The notes under the pieces were generated by a model. It was not told where the DNA came from and made no database searches. It worked only from the letters and a program-made list of their open reading frames with translations. The position numbers were made by a program, and so were the translations under genes. From Reichenbachiella agarivorans (GTDB taxonomy: Bacteria; Bacteroidota; Bacteroidia; Cytophagales; Cyclobacteriaceae): a stretch of 64,000 bases of DNA. This document shows positions 53,635 through 63,668 of the stretch, piece by piece. Within the stretch, counting starts at the first letter, position 1, and every line of letters begins with the position of its first letter. The stretch covers positions 1-64,000 of the forward strand of contig NZ_CP106679.1 of assembly GCF_025502585.1 (NCBI RefSeq), written 5' to 3'.

Positions 53635-54615
53635 TTAAGCTAAGACTTCTTTGGAATCTTGCTCGTATTGATACACCAAACTAGCCGCTCCAACTATGGC
53701 AGCATTGGCACCTTCTAGCTGTGAAGGCAGGATCTTGACCTCTGCTTTGTAAATATTGAGCATATTGGCATCCATGTACTTCTTGGTAGGTTCAAAAATC
53801 AAATCACCCGCAGATGCCAATCCTCCAAAAAGAAAAACCGCCTCAGGATTAACAATAGAAACCATGTTGGCCAATTGACGGCCTAGAATTTTACCCGTAG
53901 TAACAAATGCTTTCTTGGCAATTTCATCTCCATCCAATGCGGCCTGCGCAATATCCTTTGCTTCTAATTGATCGAAAGGCACAGCACTCAATCTACTTTG
54001 CTCCCCCTGACTGGCTAACAAATGAAGATAGGTTCTTTTGATCCCAGTGGCTGAAACATAAGTCTCCAGACATCCTTTCCTTCCACATTTACAGGCACGA
54101 CCTCCTCCCTTGCCCTTGATCAATACATGTCCTAGCTCGGCAGCAAGGCTCTCAGCACCTATCAGCAACCGTCCTCCTGTGACTATACCACTTCCGAGTC
54201 CTGTTCCCAGTGTAATCATCACAAAATCCTTCATCCCCTTTGCAGCACCAAAGATCATCTCACCCATAGTGGCGGCATTGGCATCATTGCTTAACACCAC
54301 TGGCACATTCAGCTCAGCTGTCAACAACTCCACGAGAGGTAAGCTACCCTTCCATGGCAAATTAGAAGCATCTGTGATGCACCCAGTGTAGAAATTTCCT
54401 CCTGGTGCCCCCACTCCCACTCCTGCAATTTCATAATCAGGATAGGCTAGTAACCATTGCTTAACAATTTTGCTCAGCGTAGTGATAAACTCTGCAAATG
54501 TGTGCTCTCCTGTTGTACTGATTTTTTCTTCAATTATCACCTCCCCTAAGGAATCGACAAGTCCCAACTTGGTACCTGTCCCTCCTATATCTATTCCTAC
54601 AATCAGACGCTTCAT
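53635..54615 (-). CDS. ROK-family sugar kinase (glucokinase-like)
   Basis: 326 aa. ATP motif GIDIGGTGTKLGLVD at the start, catalytic Asp in VLSNDANAATMGE, ROK zinc motif CKCGRKGCLETY (about 177-188) and the second ATP block FLFGGLASAG. It phosphorylates glucose, ManNAc or GlcNAc. Downstream of nagB and a symporter in the same direction, so an amino-sugar kinase role is plausible. Confidence 0.88.
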   Translation of the reverse strand: MKRLIVGIDIGGTGTKLGLVDSLGEVIIEEKISTTGEHTFAEFITTLSKIVKQWLLAYPDYEIAGVGVGAPGGNFYTGCITDASNLPWKGSLPLVELLTAELNVPVVLSNDANAATMGEMIFGAAKGMKDFVMITLGTGLGSGIVTGGRLLIGAESLAAELGHVLIKGKGGGRACKCGRKGCLETYVSATGIKRTYLHLLASQGEQSRLSAVPFDQLEAKDIAQAALDGDEIAKKAFVTTGKILGRQLANMVSIVNPEAVFLFGGLASAGDLIFEPTKKYMDANMLNIYKAEVKILPSQLEGANAAIVGAASLVYQYEQDSKEVLA

Positions 54616-54627
54616 CCCTTCCTTCGT

Positions 54628-56433
54628 TTAGTTCAAATTGAGCTTGCTCATTACTTTAAACAATGCTACCGTACCCACTGTAGCAACAATAGCCAATATG
54701 ATCCCTTGCAGCATGTTGCCATATACGAATCCCCCAATCGCAAAAAGAGAAGAATATATCACAGTACAACCAATAAATATCAACAGTACCTGTCGTGGCA
54801 TTTGCCAAACAACCCCCTCATTGTCATCACAAGGCTGACCATCAGCAATGGCTTCATCCACTACTTTTTTCCATCCTGGCCCACCTGGCTTGGTCAATTT
54901 ATAAAATGCTCTGAGTACTTCTTTATCCTCTGGAGCAGTAAATAAAGCAGTTGCTAGCCATGTCACCGTAACAGCTCCTGTAGTAATTAGAATCTTCATG
55001 GTCATCCCATCCAGTAGCTCTGTGGCCACCATCGCATCATCAACAAACAATGTCAATACAACCGCCATAACAGTTGCCAGAATCATCGCAACAATCTCAG
55101 TAAGTGCGTTGATTCTCCACCAAAACCACCTCAGGAGATAAATTGCACCTGAACCTGCTCCTGACAACAAGAGAATATTGAAAGCGTCAGTGGCATTGTC
55201 CAAAATAGTCAGAGACAAAGTACCTGCCAGAATCATCAATACTACAGTTGTCATTCTACCCATGGCCACCATTTGCTTTTCGGTTGCATCAGGCTTGGCA
55301 AATCGCTTGTAAAAATCATTGACAAAATAAGATGAACCCCAGTTGAGATGAGTACCTATTGTGGACATGTAAGCAGCTATAATAGAAGCAACCACCAGAC
55401 CCAACCATCCAGTGCCCAATTTAGACAGCATCACAGGGTAGGCAATATCATCCTTGAGATAGGTAGGGTCAATGTTTGGGAACTCAGCTTGAATAGAAGC
55501 CATGTCGGGATAAATAACAATAGATGCAAGTGCCACAATGATCCATGGCCATGGTCTCAACGCATAATGAGCGAAGTTGAAAAGCAAGGTAGCTCCCACT
55601 GCATTTTTTTCATCTTTGGCAGAAAGCATGCGTTGAGCGATGTAGCCTCCTCCACCTGGTTCTGCACCAGGATACCACACCGCCCACCATTGCACTGCAA
55701 TTGGAAATAACAACAATGGAACCCAAACAGAAGGATCTGTAAAATCTGGTATAACACTCAATTTGGACTGAACAGCTGGATGCGTGATCAAATTGGCTAA
55801 ACCGTTAACCTCTGGTTGTTGCAGTGCAACATAGGCTGCATAGACAGCTCCAAACATAGCAATACCATACTGAAAAAAGTCTGCCCATACTACCCCTTTT
55901 ATTCCTCCCAAAGAGGCATACAACACCACAACAATCGATGCACCCACTACAATCACCCAAGGCTCTAATCCTAGCATGACCCCACCAATTTTAATGGCCG
56001 CCAAGGTCACTGAACCCATGATCAGGCAGTTGAAAAATACACCTAGGTAAATAGCTCTAAAACCTCTGAGGAAAGATGCTTTTTTACCTCCATATCTGAT
56101 TTCATAAAATTCTAAATCTGTATTGACAGCTGATTTTCTCCACAGACGAGCGTAAATAAATACTGTAACCATACCAGTGATCAAAAATGCCCACCAAGCC
56201 CAGTTTTTCACTACACCATTTTCTCTGACAAAACCTGTAACCAAATTGGGTGTATCTGCAGAAAAGGTACAGGCTACCATAGAAATCCCTAGCAACCACC
56301 AAGGCATACCTCGTCCTCCTAGAAAAAACTCACTAGAACTTTCCCCAGCAGAGAGTGAGGCCTTCCAACCAATCCCTAATACAATGAGGAAAAACACCCC
56401 AATAATCACCCAATCTATCGTCTCTAATAACAT
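54628..56433 (-). CDS. Sodium:solute symporter family transporter
   Basis: 601 aa with about 14 membrane segments. SSS features: GRGMPWWLLGISMVACTFSADTP near the start, GGIKGVVWADFFQYG, WPWIIVALASI and MSTIGTHLNWGSSYFVNDFYKRF. It moves a sugar or acid with sodium across the inner membrane. Located between nagB and the ROK kinase, 12 bp from the latter, so an amino-sugar or its derivative is the likely cargo. The substrate cannot be read from sequence. Confidence 0.9.
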   Translation of the reverse strand: MLLETIDWVIIGVFFLIVLGIGWKASLSAGESSSEFFLGGRGMPWWLLGISMVACTFSADTPNLVTGFVRENGVVKNWAWWAFLITGMVTVFIYARLWRKSAVNTDLEFYEIRYGGKKASFLRGFRAIYLGVFFNCLIMGSVTLAAIKIGGVMLGLEPWVIVVGASIVVVLYASLGGIKGVVWADFFQYGIAMFGAVYAAYVALQQPEVNGLANLITHPAVQSKLSVIPDFTDPSVWVPLLLFPIAVQWWAVWYPGAEPGGGGYIAQRMLSAKDEKNAVGATLLFNFAHYALRPWPWIIVALASIVIYPDMASIQAEFPNIDPTYLKDDIAYPVMLSKLGTGWLGLVVASIIAAYMSTIGTHLNWGSSYFVNDFYKRFAKPDATEKQMVAMGRMTTVVLMILAGTLSLTILDNATDAFNILLLSGAGSGAIYLLRWFWWRINALTEIVAMILATVMAVVLTLFVDDAMVATELLDGMTMKILITTGAVTVTWLATALFTAPEDKEVLRAFYKLTKPGGPGWKKVVDEAIADGQPCDDNEGVVWQMPRQVLLIFIGCTVIYSSLFAIGGFVYGNMLQGIILAIVATVGTVALFKVMSKLNLN

Positions 56434-56511
56434 AATTCAGAATTCAAATTTTAAACTGATTAACCTCAAACCTACGCATTACTATGCATAAGCCCTCATA
56501 GTATTTGTCAC

Positions 56512-58464
56512 CTAGTAGTGGTAGCGCACGAAACCTTCAATAGCCTCATACTCTGGTAGACCTAACACGTCATATTCTTTAGCGGTAGCTCTGTTTCGAT
56601 CTTCTGATCTCTGCCAAAACTCACGATCGTCTTCTCCTTGAAACACTACCCCATCTTTTTGAGATTGGTGTCTCCAAATAGCTACCCTTTTCTTCATTAG
56701 TTCCTCTGGGCTAATAGGCACAGCCATTTCGATCTCGTCGATTGGAAACTCATGCCAAGCACCTCTGTATAACCACATCCAGCAGTCTTTCATGAATTTC
56801 TCAGGCTTCAATTGTTCCACGGCAGCAAATATCCCTTTGAGACAAACCTCGTGCGTACCGTGTGGATCCGCCAAATCACCTGCTGCGTATATTTGATGGG
56901 GCTTTATTTCTTCAATCAGATCCTTGATGATTTTGACATCTGCATCACCTAAAGGATTCTTCTCAACTTTTCCTGTTTCATAAAAAGGCAAATCTAGATA
57001 ATGCACTTGACTGTCAGGGATTCCATAGTATCTACAAGCACTGATAGCCTCTCCTCTACGGATCAATCCTTTGATCTTTCTTACATCTACAGGCAGTACA
57101 TCTTTGTTGGTATTGGATTTGAGTTGTTTGAACAACTTATCAAACACCTTGTCATCGGCCTTTTCGCCAGCAGCATACTCATACAAGTTTTTGGCAAACT
57201 CGGCGAAACGATAAGCTTCATGATCTGCAACAGCAATATTTCCTGATGTTTGGTATGCCACATGTACTTCGTGTCCTTGATCTACCAATCTCAAGAAAGT
57301 GCCACCCATGGAGATCACATCATCATCTGGATGAGGAGAGAAAATAATGATTCGCTTCTTAGCTGGATTAGCTCTTTCTGGTCTGTGGCTATCATCCGCA
57401 TTGGGCTTACCTCCTGGCCAGCCAGTGATAGTATGTTGGAAATGGTTGAACATTTTGATATTCACTTGATACGATCCCCCTTCACCCAGAATATTTGACA
57501 TGCCATTGTCATTGTAGTCTCTGTCGGTCAATTTGAGTATTGGTTTTTTCACTTTTTGACTCAACCATACGACTGCCTTTCTCTTCAATGCCTCAGTCCA
57601 TTCGCATTCGCCAACTAGCCAAGGAGTTTGTATCCGAGTGAGGTTCAAAGCTGCCGATTCATCCATTACAAAAGAGACATCCTTGTGTTGCTGGAGGAAA
57701 GTAGCTGGCACATCAGATGACATTTCACCCTCAACTGTTTTCTTTACGATCTCAGCTTTTTTCATTCCCCAAGCTAGAATCACGACACGCTTGGCATTGA
57801 GGATCGTACCCACACCCATGGTCACAGCTTTGGTAGGCACATCAGCCATGCTACTAAATGCAAAGGCGTTGTCTTGAATGGTAAGGTGATCTAGTGTGAT
57901 CATTCGGGTCAAAGAATTGATCTTAGAACCAGGCTCATTGAATCCAATGTGACCTGTACGTCCAATTCCTAAAAGCTGGAAATCCAAGCCTCCGTAGCTC
58001 TCAATTTTTTCTTCATACTGAGTACATGCCTCTGACATGTGCTCGTAGGGAACTTTACCATTAGGGATGTTGATATTCTCGGCAAGGATGTCCACATGAT
58101 CGAAAAGATGGTGATGCATGAAATAGATGTAACTCTGAACATCTGACTTGCTGAGTCCGTAGTACTCATCGAGATTGAATGAAACCACATTTCGAAAACT
58201 CAAGCCTTCTTCCCTGTGCATGCGAATCAGTTCTTTGTACACTTTGATAGGTGAAGAACCCGTAGCTAGCCCTAGCACACACTTTTCATTTTTTTCTGTC
58301 TTGTACCTGATCAATGCAGCGATTTCGTGCGCTACAATTTTAGATGCCTCTTCGGCATCTGTGAATATCTCTGAATGAATTTTTTCAAATTTGGTGGATT
58401 CCAAAGTACTCCACTCTTTTCGGCTGATTCGCTTCATCTTAGGTCTCTCTTCTGTTGTGATCAT
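56512..58464 (-). CDS. nagB: Glucosamine-6-phosphate deaminase fused to a PIG-L/LmbE deacetylase domain
   Basis: 650 aa. The NagB half (about 30-290) has GLATGSSPIKVYKELIRMH, FNLDEYYGL with catalytic Asp, and LLGIGRTGHIGFNEPGS with the general-base His. The C-terminal half (about 370-640) is a PIG-L domain with the metal motif IIFSPHPDDDVISMGG and the second His in LADPHGTHEVC. NagB converts GlcN-6-P to Fru-6-P plus ammonia. The PIG-L domain may remove N-acetyl groups, so one protein could do the NagA-like and NagB steps. This double-domain form is known in Bacteroidota. Confidence 0.95.
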   Translation of the reverse strand: MITTEERPKMKRISRKEWSTLESTKFEKIHSEIFTDAEEASKIVAHEIAALIRYKTEKNEKCVLGLATGSSPIKVYKELIRMHREEGLSFRNVVSFNLDEYYGLSKSDVQSYIYFMHHHLFDHVDILAENINIPNGKVPYEHMSEACTQYEEKIESYGGLDFQLLGIGRTGHIGFNEPGSKINSLTRMITLDHLTIQDNAFAFSSMADVPTKAVTMGVGTILNAKRVVILAWGMKKAEIVKKTVEGEMSSDVPATFLQQHKDVSFVMDESAALNLTRIQTPWLVGECEWTEALKRKAVVWLSQKVKKPILKLTDRDYNDNGMSNILGEGGSYQVNIKMFNHFQHTITGWPGGKPNADDSHRPERANPAKKRIIIFSPHPDDDVISMGGTFLRLVDQGHEVHVAYQTSGNIAVADHEAYRFAEFAKNLYEYAAGEKADDKVFDKLFKQLKSNTNKDVLPVDVRKIKGLIRRGEAISACRYYGIPDSQVHYLDLPFYETGKVEKNPLGDADVKIIKDLIEEIKPHQIYAAGDLADPHGTHEVCLKGIFAAVEQLKPEKFMKDCWMWLYRGAWHEFPIDEIEMAVPISPEELMKKRVAIWRHQSQKDGVVFQGEDDREFWQRSEDRNRATAKEYDVLGLPEYEAIEGFVRYHY

Positions 58465-58703
58465 GACTTTTCAAACTCTCTAAATGTACGAAAAACTAGC
58501 CGGATCTTAATTGACAATTTTGACTAAAAATGCTTCGCTAAAACTAAAATCCGGCTTTGTTTTCTCTCTAAACTCTAAAAGTATCAACTACTAATAATTA
58601 ATTAAAACTAGCTCTATTCAGCAGGCTTACGAAAAAAAATAGCTAAAGCGGGAGCTTTTAAAGCTAAACGACTAGGATACAAATATAAGCAAATAAATAA
58701 AAT

Positions 58704-58717
58704 GTGTGCGCGCACAC
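58704..58717. promoter_or_regulatory. GTGTGCGCGCACAC palindrome upstream of nagB
   Basis: A 14-bp perfect palindrome of high G+C in A+T-rich DNA. On the minus strand a TATATTTG (58687-58680) lies 16 bp further downstream, a full TAnnTTTG match. The palindrome would therefore sit over the -33 position of a nagB promoter. Candidate operator; inferred. Confidence 0.4.
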
Positions 58718-58724
58718 TATAATA

Positions 58725-58760
58725 AATAAAAAGAGTCATGTTGCCATGACTCTTTTTATT
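58725..58760 (-). terminator. Terminator after the second susD
   Basis: Perfect 16-bp stem AATAAAAAGAGTCATG / CATGACTCTTTTTATT with a 4-nt loop, 20 bp beyond the susD stop. T-runs on both strands. Confidence 0.88.
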
Positions 58761-58780
58761 ATCAACTAATCTGTAATTAC

Positions 58781-60328
58781 TTACTTAGACCACCAGTGCT
58801 TTCTGCCTTCATGGTCTTGGCTAGCTACTGCTGCATAGTTGTCTGGATTTAATATTTTTTGCGAAGTAGGGTACTTCACTCTTTGTACAGGTGTTCCTGC
58901 TGGTACATTGGTATTCAACTGAACACCATAGTCCACAACAGGAAGTCCCAATCTTCTCAAATCAGCCCATGCTTCCCATCCATTGTCAGGATATCCACCA
59001 AGATACTTCTGAGCCATAACTTTCTCTAAGTCAGTACCTTTTCCGTCTCCCCATGATGCAGAAATCCCCATACCGTTTTCTTCTCCAGAAGCCAAATAGG
59101 TAGCAGATGAGCTAAGTCCCCAGTACTCAAATGAAGCAGCTACTCCGCTTTCGTAAGCTGATTGAGCTGTTACACCCATATTCCAGCCGTTCAATGCACC
59201 TTCTGCTCTCAAGAACCAAACCTCCGAGATCGGCATAATCGTCCATGTACGGTTGTTATCTCCATTGAATTCACCTCTCAATGTCACGTTGATACGAGAG
59301 TTGTTTTGTGCAAAATTGGATGGATCAGCTCTTTCGGTAGCATTCAAGCCTGCAGCAATTCCAGCCCATCTGCCATCAAAACCTTCAGCTCTGTCTACAG
59401 TATTTTGATCAGATGTACCAAAGATAATCGTCGCTCTAGGATCAACCATCGCTGGATAGTTGATAGCAGCAGCTCCTACGTCAGCTGTATTAAATGCCAA
59501 CCCGCCGATACCAATTGTCAAGTCATAAAAAGTCTTGCTCATAGCAACACCGTTACCTGGACCCCACCAGAAATAGTAGTTGTAGCTATAGCCCTCGCCC
59601 CAAAGCTGCGTGTTAGCATACATAGTAGGCATATTGGCAAGACTCTCTAATACACCTCCAGCTACTGCTGCTTCGGCGTGCGTCTTGGCCAAAGCTGCGT
59701 CTACACCAGATACTCTCATCGCCAATCTCAATCTCAACGAGTTGCCAAATTTGCTCCACTTGGCCAAATCACCGTTGTAAATTGGGTCGCTAAACATAGC
59801 CAAATCAGGATTTATGCTTGAAACAGCCTCTTCCAATTGGCTCAGCATATCTTTGTAAATACTCTCTTCAGTGTCATAAACACCATCTATGACATTTGAA
59901 TATGGAATATCTCCCATCAAATCAACCGCACGATGTGTGATCCACACTCTCCAGATTTTCATGACAGCCACGGAATTCACATAACTCTCATTGTCACCAT
60001 ACTGATTAATAAGGATACTAAGAGAATTGAACCATCTGTAGTGGTTGTCCCAGTAGAGTGACGTCCATCCGTCTTCTGAGTTTCCTTGGTAGGAACCAAA
60101 ACCAGTACCTGTATAATACTGAGCAAACATGTCTACATACAGGTTATGAATCCTTTGGTGTAGTTCTGCTGCAAGGCATGCTTCCTTAAACACACTACCT
60201 ACTTTGAGACCTGGATCGACATTTTCAGCCAATGGATTGTTGGGGTCTGTATTTAATTCTTCCCAGTCCGAACATGCACTGAACATCAAGGTCAATGCAA
60301 GTACACTTGTTAATATTTTTACTTTCAT
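58781..60328 (-). CDS. SusD/RagB family lipoprotein (SusD-like 2), amino-sugar locus
   Basis: 515 aa. Lipobox LMFSAC (Cys 19), then the SusD-like-2 signature WEELNTDPNNP. Later blocks: GDIPYSNVIDG, SLRLRLAMRVSG and a C-terminal QKYLGGYPDNGWEAWADLRRLGLP. Surface lid for the SusC encoded 12 bp upstream. Followed by a terminator, so nagB and the symporter are not strictly in the same transcript. Confidence 0.93.
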   Translation of the reverse strand: MKVKILTSVLALTLMFSACSDWEELNTDPNNPLAENVDPGLKVGSVFKEACLAAELHQRIHNLYVDMFAQYYTGTGFGSYQGNSEDGWTSLYWDNHYRWFNSLSILINQYGDNESYVNSVAVMKIWRVWITHRAVDLMGDIPYSNVIDGVYDTEESIYKDMLSQLEEAVSSINPDLAMFSDPIYNGDLAKWSKFGNSLRLRLAMRVSGVDAALAKTHAEAAVAGGVLESLANMPTMYANTQLWGEGYSYNYYFWWGPGNGVAMSKTFYDLTIGIGGLAFNTADVGAAAINYPAMVDPRATIIFGTSDQNTVDRAEGFDGRWAGIAAGLNATERADPSNFAQNNSRINVTLRGEFNGDNNRTWTIMPISEVWFLRAEGALNGWNMGVTAQSAYESGVAASFEYWGLSSSATYLASGEENGMGISASWGDGKGTDLEKVMAQKYLGGYPDNGWEAWADLRRLGLPVVDYGVQLNTNVPAGTPVQRVKYPTSQKILNPDNYAAVASQDHEGRKHWWSK

Positions 60329-60340
60329 GATATCCGTATT

Positions 60341-63300
60341 TTAGAATTGAAGTTTCAAATTAAAGCCTATTGTGGCAGTTCTAATTGCACTGTAGGCTTC
60401 CGCTCCTTGTTGGTTAGAGGTGGTATAAGCATACGGAGGTATTCCGTTTAGTTTGCTACCAAATGTTGCTAGGTTTCTACCTACCAGACTCAAAGAAGCA
60501 CCACGGATACCTGAGTTTCCAAACTTAGAAGATGGAATACTGTATCCCACTGTAAGTTCTCTAAGGTTAACTTCTGATTTGTCATATACCCACTCCGAAT
60601 CAATTGTAGAAAGTGATGTCCAATACTGCTGAGCAGTCATGGTTCCAGTCATCTCAGCACCATTGGCATCTACGCCAGTGATAGTGTATTCGGCTCTGTC
60701 GTTTTCAGCAGTCACTGCACTAGTACCTGCTGCTGCTGCTTGTGAGTTTGTGAGTGAATAAATATCACCACCTTTCATGTAATCAAATAAGATAGAGAAT
60801 GAAACAGTACCGAAATCACCTGTATAGCTAGCTGACCCTGTGATACCAGCATTCCAATCTGGGTTGAAATTACCCATTTTCACTCGCTCAGTGCTTCTCT
60901 GAAATTGACCATCTCCATTCAATATCAATTGACCATTGTCATCTTTCAAGAAGGTGTAGCCATAGATATCTCCATAAGCTCCGCCTTCTTCAGCCACTAC
61001 CTGTACCAAACCATCTCCGATCAAATAGGTATCTAGACCTTCATGAAGTTCGATGATTTTATTGATGTTTTTCGCCCAGTTCAAACCAACATTGGCTTTG
61101 AATGCCTGAGTATTCACCAAACCGATATTCAAACCTACTTCGTGACCTGAGTTTTGCATGTTTCCAGCATTGACCATTTCATGTGTAAAACCTGTAGCAG
61201 GATTGACAGGAATAGGCATAATTTGATCTACAGTATTGTTGTGATAGTAGGTATATGCCAGAGTGAATCTATTGTTGAACAAGTTCAAATCTGCTCCAAC
61301 CTCTTTTGATTTAACCAACTCTCTTTTCAACTCATTATTCGGCTTAGTAGTAGGCTGAGCTGCACCTGATTGAGTGATTGTATTGGTCAATTGCAACGAA
61401 TATGGTTCTGCGTCCTTACCTGCTACAGCATATGATCCACGTACTTTTGCCAAACTTATCCATGATGGTATCCCATCGAAACTGTCAGAAATCACCCAGC
61501 TCAAACCGATCGATGGGTAGTCATAGTTTCTATTGTCCTCTGGCAAGGTAGATGACCAGTCAATTCTTTCAGTAATATCAAGGAACAACATCTCTTTGAA
61601 TGACAACTGTGCCATACCAAACACAGAGTTCATAGATTTTCTGTAGATGTATTCTGCAGCATCTTTGTCTGATGAGTTGTTGATAGAATAAAAATCAGGG
61701 ACAACTAGACCATTGGCGCTAGAGGTTTGAGAGTAACTCTTAGCCTCCAATAAATTACCTCCCAATGTCATGCTAAATTTTAATCCTCCTGTAATCTCTA
61801 TAGGCTTTAACATCCCCATAAACTCAACGTTGGTTTCTGTAGAACTCGTAAGAATTTGTTTTACATCACCAGAATTAAACCAATATGGAACACCTGTACC
61901 TAATTGATCTCTTTGTCTCATGTCATAATGATCCATACCATATCTCACATGGAAGGTCAAGTGATCACCTAGATTGTAGATCAATTTTCCATAACCAATG
62001 AATCTATTTCTAGCATCCTCGTTGGTATTGTAGGCAGTAGTAAAATATGGGTTCAATATCACTCCTCCATTTGCATTCCAACGAAGTGGTGCATAGGTCA
62101 CATCATCGCGCACATTGTTTTCCAAGTCTGAGTAACTAATGCTACGTGGCATGATTGCATACGAGTAATATGGATTATCAGGGTCTCTTGCCAATTTGAT
62201 CCTGTTTTCACCCTGCGTATTGTTATAGTTCATGCTAAACTCTGTTTCAAAGGACTTGCCTAGTTTGGTTCCTCCTTTCAAAGCAGCATTTATCTTTTTG
62301 ATGTTACTCGTAGGGAAGACACCTTTGTTGTAAGTATATCCTACAGAGGCTCTGATGTTCTTCACATCATCCGCAGCATACATTTCAATGGTGTTGACTG
62401 TACTTAAGCCATTCTGCAAGAAGTCACGAATATCGTTATCTTTTGCTTCCATAGGCTTGGTTTCTCCAGTCCAATCTGTTATCTCCTGACCTGTCATTTC
62501 AGGTCCCCAGCTCGCACCAGATGTAGGATCAAATACACCTAGACTCCCTTGACCATATTTATTCTGCATTTCGAGGTATTCCCTTGGGATCTCTACTACA
62601 GTATTTGAATTGAAAGAAACTCCACTTGTACCTGATTTGGCACTTTTGGTGGTGATCATGATGACACCATTACCCGCTCTAGATCCGTATAGGGCAGACG
62701 CAGCTGGGCCTTTCAAGACAGACACGCTCTCTACGTCATCCATGTTGATATCATTGAGTCCGTTACCATAGTCAATTTGTCTATCTCCCCAAGTGTTGTC
62801 GGTTGCAGCTCCCATGTTGTCTATCGGCACACCATCTACTACGATGAGTGGTTGGTTGTTTCCAGACAAAAAGCTATTTCCACGGATGGTCACTTTAGAA
62901 GAACCTCCCATTCCAGAACCAGATGGAGAAACACTCACACCAGGTACCTTTCCTGACAAGTTGTTTACAATGTTGGATTCTCTTGCCATAGCTAGCTCAT
63001 CACCATCTACTTGTGCCGCAGCATAAGAAAGTGAACGCTCTTCTCTGACAATACCCAATGCAGTCACTACTACTTCGTCTAGTTGCTCTACATCAGCCAC
63101 CATTGCTACATCAATTACTGATTTGGATCCAACTGCTTGTTCTGAATTCACATATCCAATAAATGAAAACACCAAAACGTCAGATTCTGATACTTCTAAG
63201 CTATAAGCTCCATTCATATCACTTACCGTACCTGTGGAAGTGCCCTTCACTAGTACATTGACTCCTGGCAAAGTTGCTCCATCCGCAGAATCGGTCAACT

Positions 63301-63382
63301 TACCAGATACCGTGCGAGTCTGAGCTTGTACGAACAATGTCGTGCAAAGCGCCAAACTCATCATGAGTATTCTTTTAATCAT
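60341..63382 (-). CDS. SusC/RagA TonB-dependent transporter, amino-sugar locus
   Basis: 1013 aa. Signal peptide (LMMSLALCTTLFVQAQ), CNA_B-like domain (about 25-100, GKLTDSADGATLPGVNVLVKG), TonB-box area LDEVVVTALGIVREERS, plug domain with LSGKVPGVSVSPSGSGMGGSSKVTIRG, then the outer-membrane barrel ending ...TIGFNLKLQF. Imports oligosaccharides with SusD. Its substrate is inferred from nagB and the ROK kinase downstream: an amino-sugar glycan. Clearly different from the pectin SusC (only domain-level similarity). Confidence 0.95.
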   Translation of the reverse strand: MIKRILMMSLALCTTLFVQAQTRTVSGKLTDSADGATLPGVNVLVKGTSTGTVSDMNGAYSLEVSESDVLVFSFIGYVNSEQAVGSKSVIDVAMVADVEQLDEVVVTALGIVREERSLSYAAAQVDGDELAMARESNIVNNLSGKVPGVSVSPSGSGMGGSSKVTIRGNSFLSGNNQPLIVVDGVPIDNMGAATDNTWGDRQIDYGNGLNDINMDDVESVSVLKGPAASALYGSRAGNGVIMITTKSAKSGTSGVSFNSNTVVEIPREYLEMQNKYGQGSLGVFDPTSGASWGPEMTGQEITDWTGETKPMEAKDNDIRDFLQNGLSTVNTIEMYAADDVKNIRASVGYTYNKGVFPTSNIKKINAALKGGTKLGKSFETEFSMNYNNTQGENRIKLARDPDNPYYSYAIMPRSISYSDLENNVRDDVTYAPLRWNANGGVILNPYFTTAYNTNEDARNRFIGYGKLIYNLGDHLTFHVRYGMDHYDMRQRDQLGTGVPYWFNSGDVKQILTSSTETNVEFMGMLKPIEITGGLKFSMTLGGNLLEAKSYSQTSSANGLVVPDFYSINNSSDKDAAEYIYRKSMNSVFGMAQLSFKEMLFLDITERIDWSSTLPEDNRNYDYPSIGLSWVISDSFDGIPSWISLAKVRGSYAVAGKDAEPYSLQLTNTITQSGAAQPTTKPNNELKRELVKSKEVGADLNLFNNRFTLAYTYYHNNTVDQIMPIPVNPATGFTHEMVNAGNMQNSGHEVGLNIGLVNTQAFKANVGLNWAKNINKIIELHEGLDTYLIGDGLVQVVAEEGGAYGDIYGYTFLKDDNGQLILNGDGQFQRSTERVKMGNFNPDWNAGITGSASYTGDFGTVSFSILFDYMKGGDIYSLTNSQAAAAGTSAVTAENDRAEYTITGVDANGAEMTGTMTAQQYWTSLSTIDSEWVYDKSEVNLRELTVGYSIPSSKFGNSGIRGASLSLVGRNLATFGSKLNGIPPYAYTTSNQQGAEAYSAIRTATIGFNLKLQF

Positions 63383-63668
63383 AGATTTAAAATTTAAGAT
63401 TTAGTAATCGTTTTTTGATTTTAACAATCTAATGTTCGTTACTAAATCATGAAATGGATAATAATTTAGCTAAATGGCATGAATTTGCCCCTGAACGATA
63501 GAAAGTGCGCTAAAACCTTCAAAAAGCGCATTTAGGATGCAATGACCTACATTTATCCCCCATACAGCTATATCGCATGCTAATCTAGATTTAAGTTTTT
63601 ATTATGCATAGTTTATGTACATCCTTGAACTATAATTATCTAAATTGGCAAACTCTAACATTTATATA
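63383..63668. other. Intergenic region between divergent susC and sensor kinase genes
   Basis: About 285 bp without an ORF. It must carry the promoters for the minus-strand susC and the plus-strand kinase. CTAATGTTCGTTACTAAATC-type A+T-rich DNA near susC; no clear TAnnTTTG match was found on either strand. Confidence 0.4.

Noticed and set aside
59162-59650. 162-codon frame antisense to the second susD
   Set aside because: Shadow frame; Cys/Ser/Thr-rich translation with no domain; susD is clearly the real gene.
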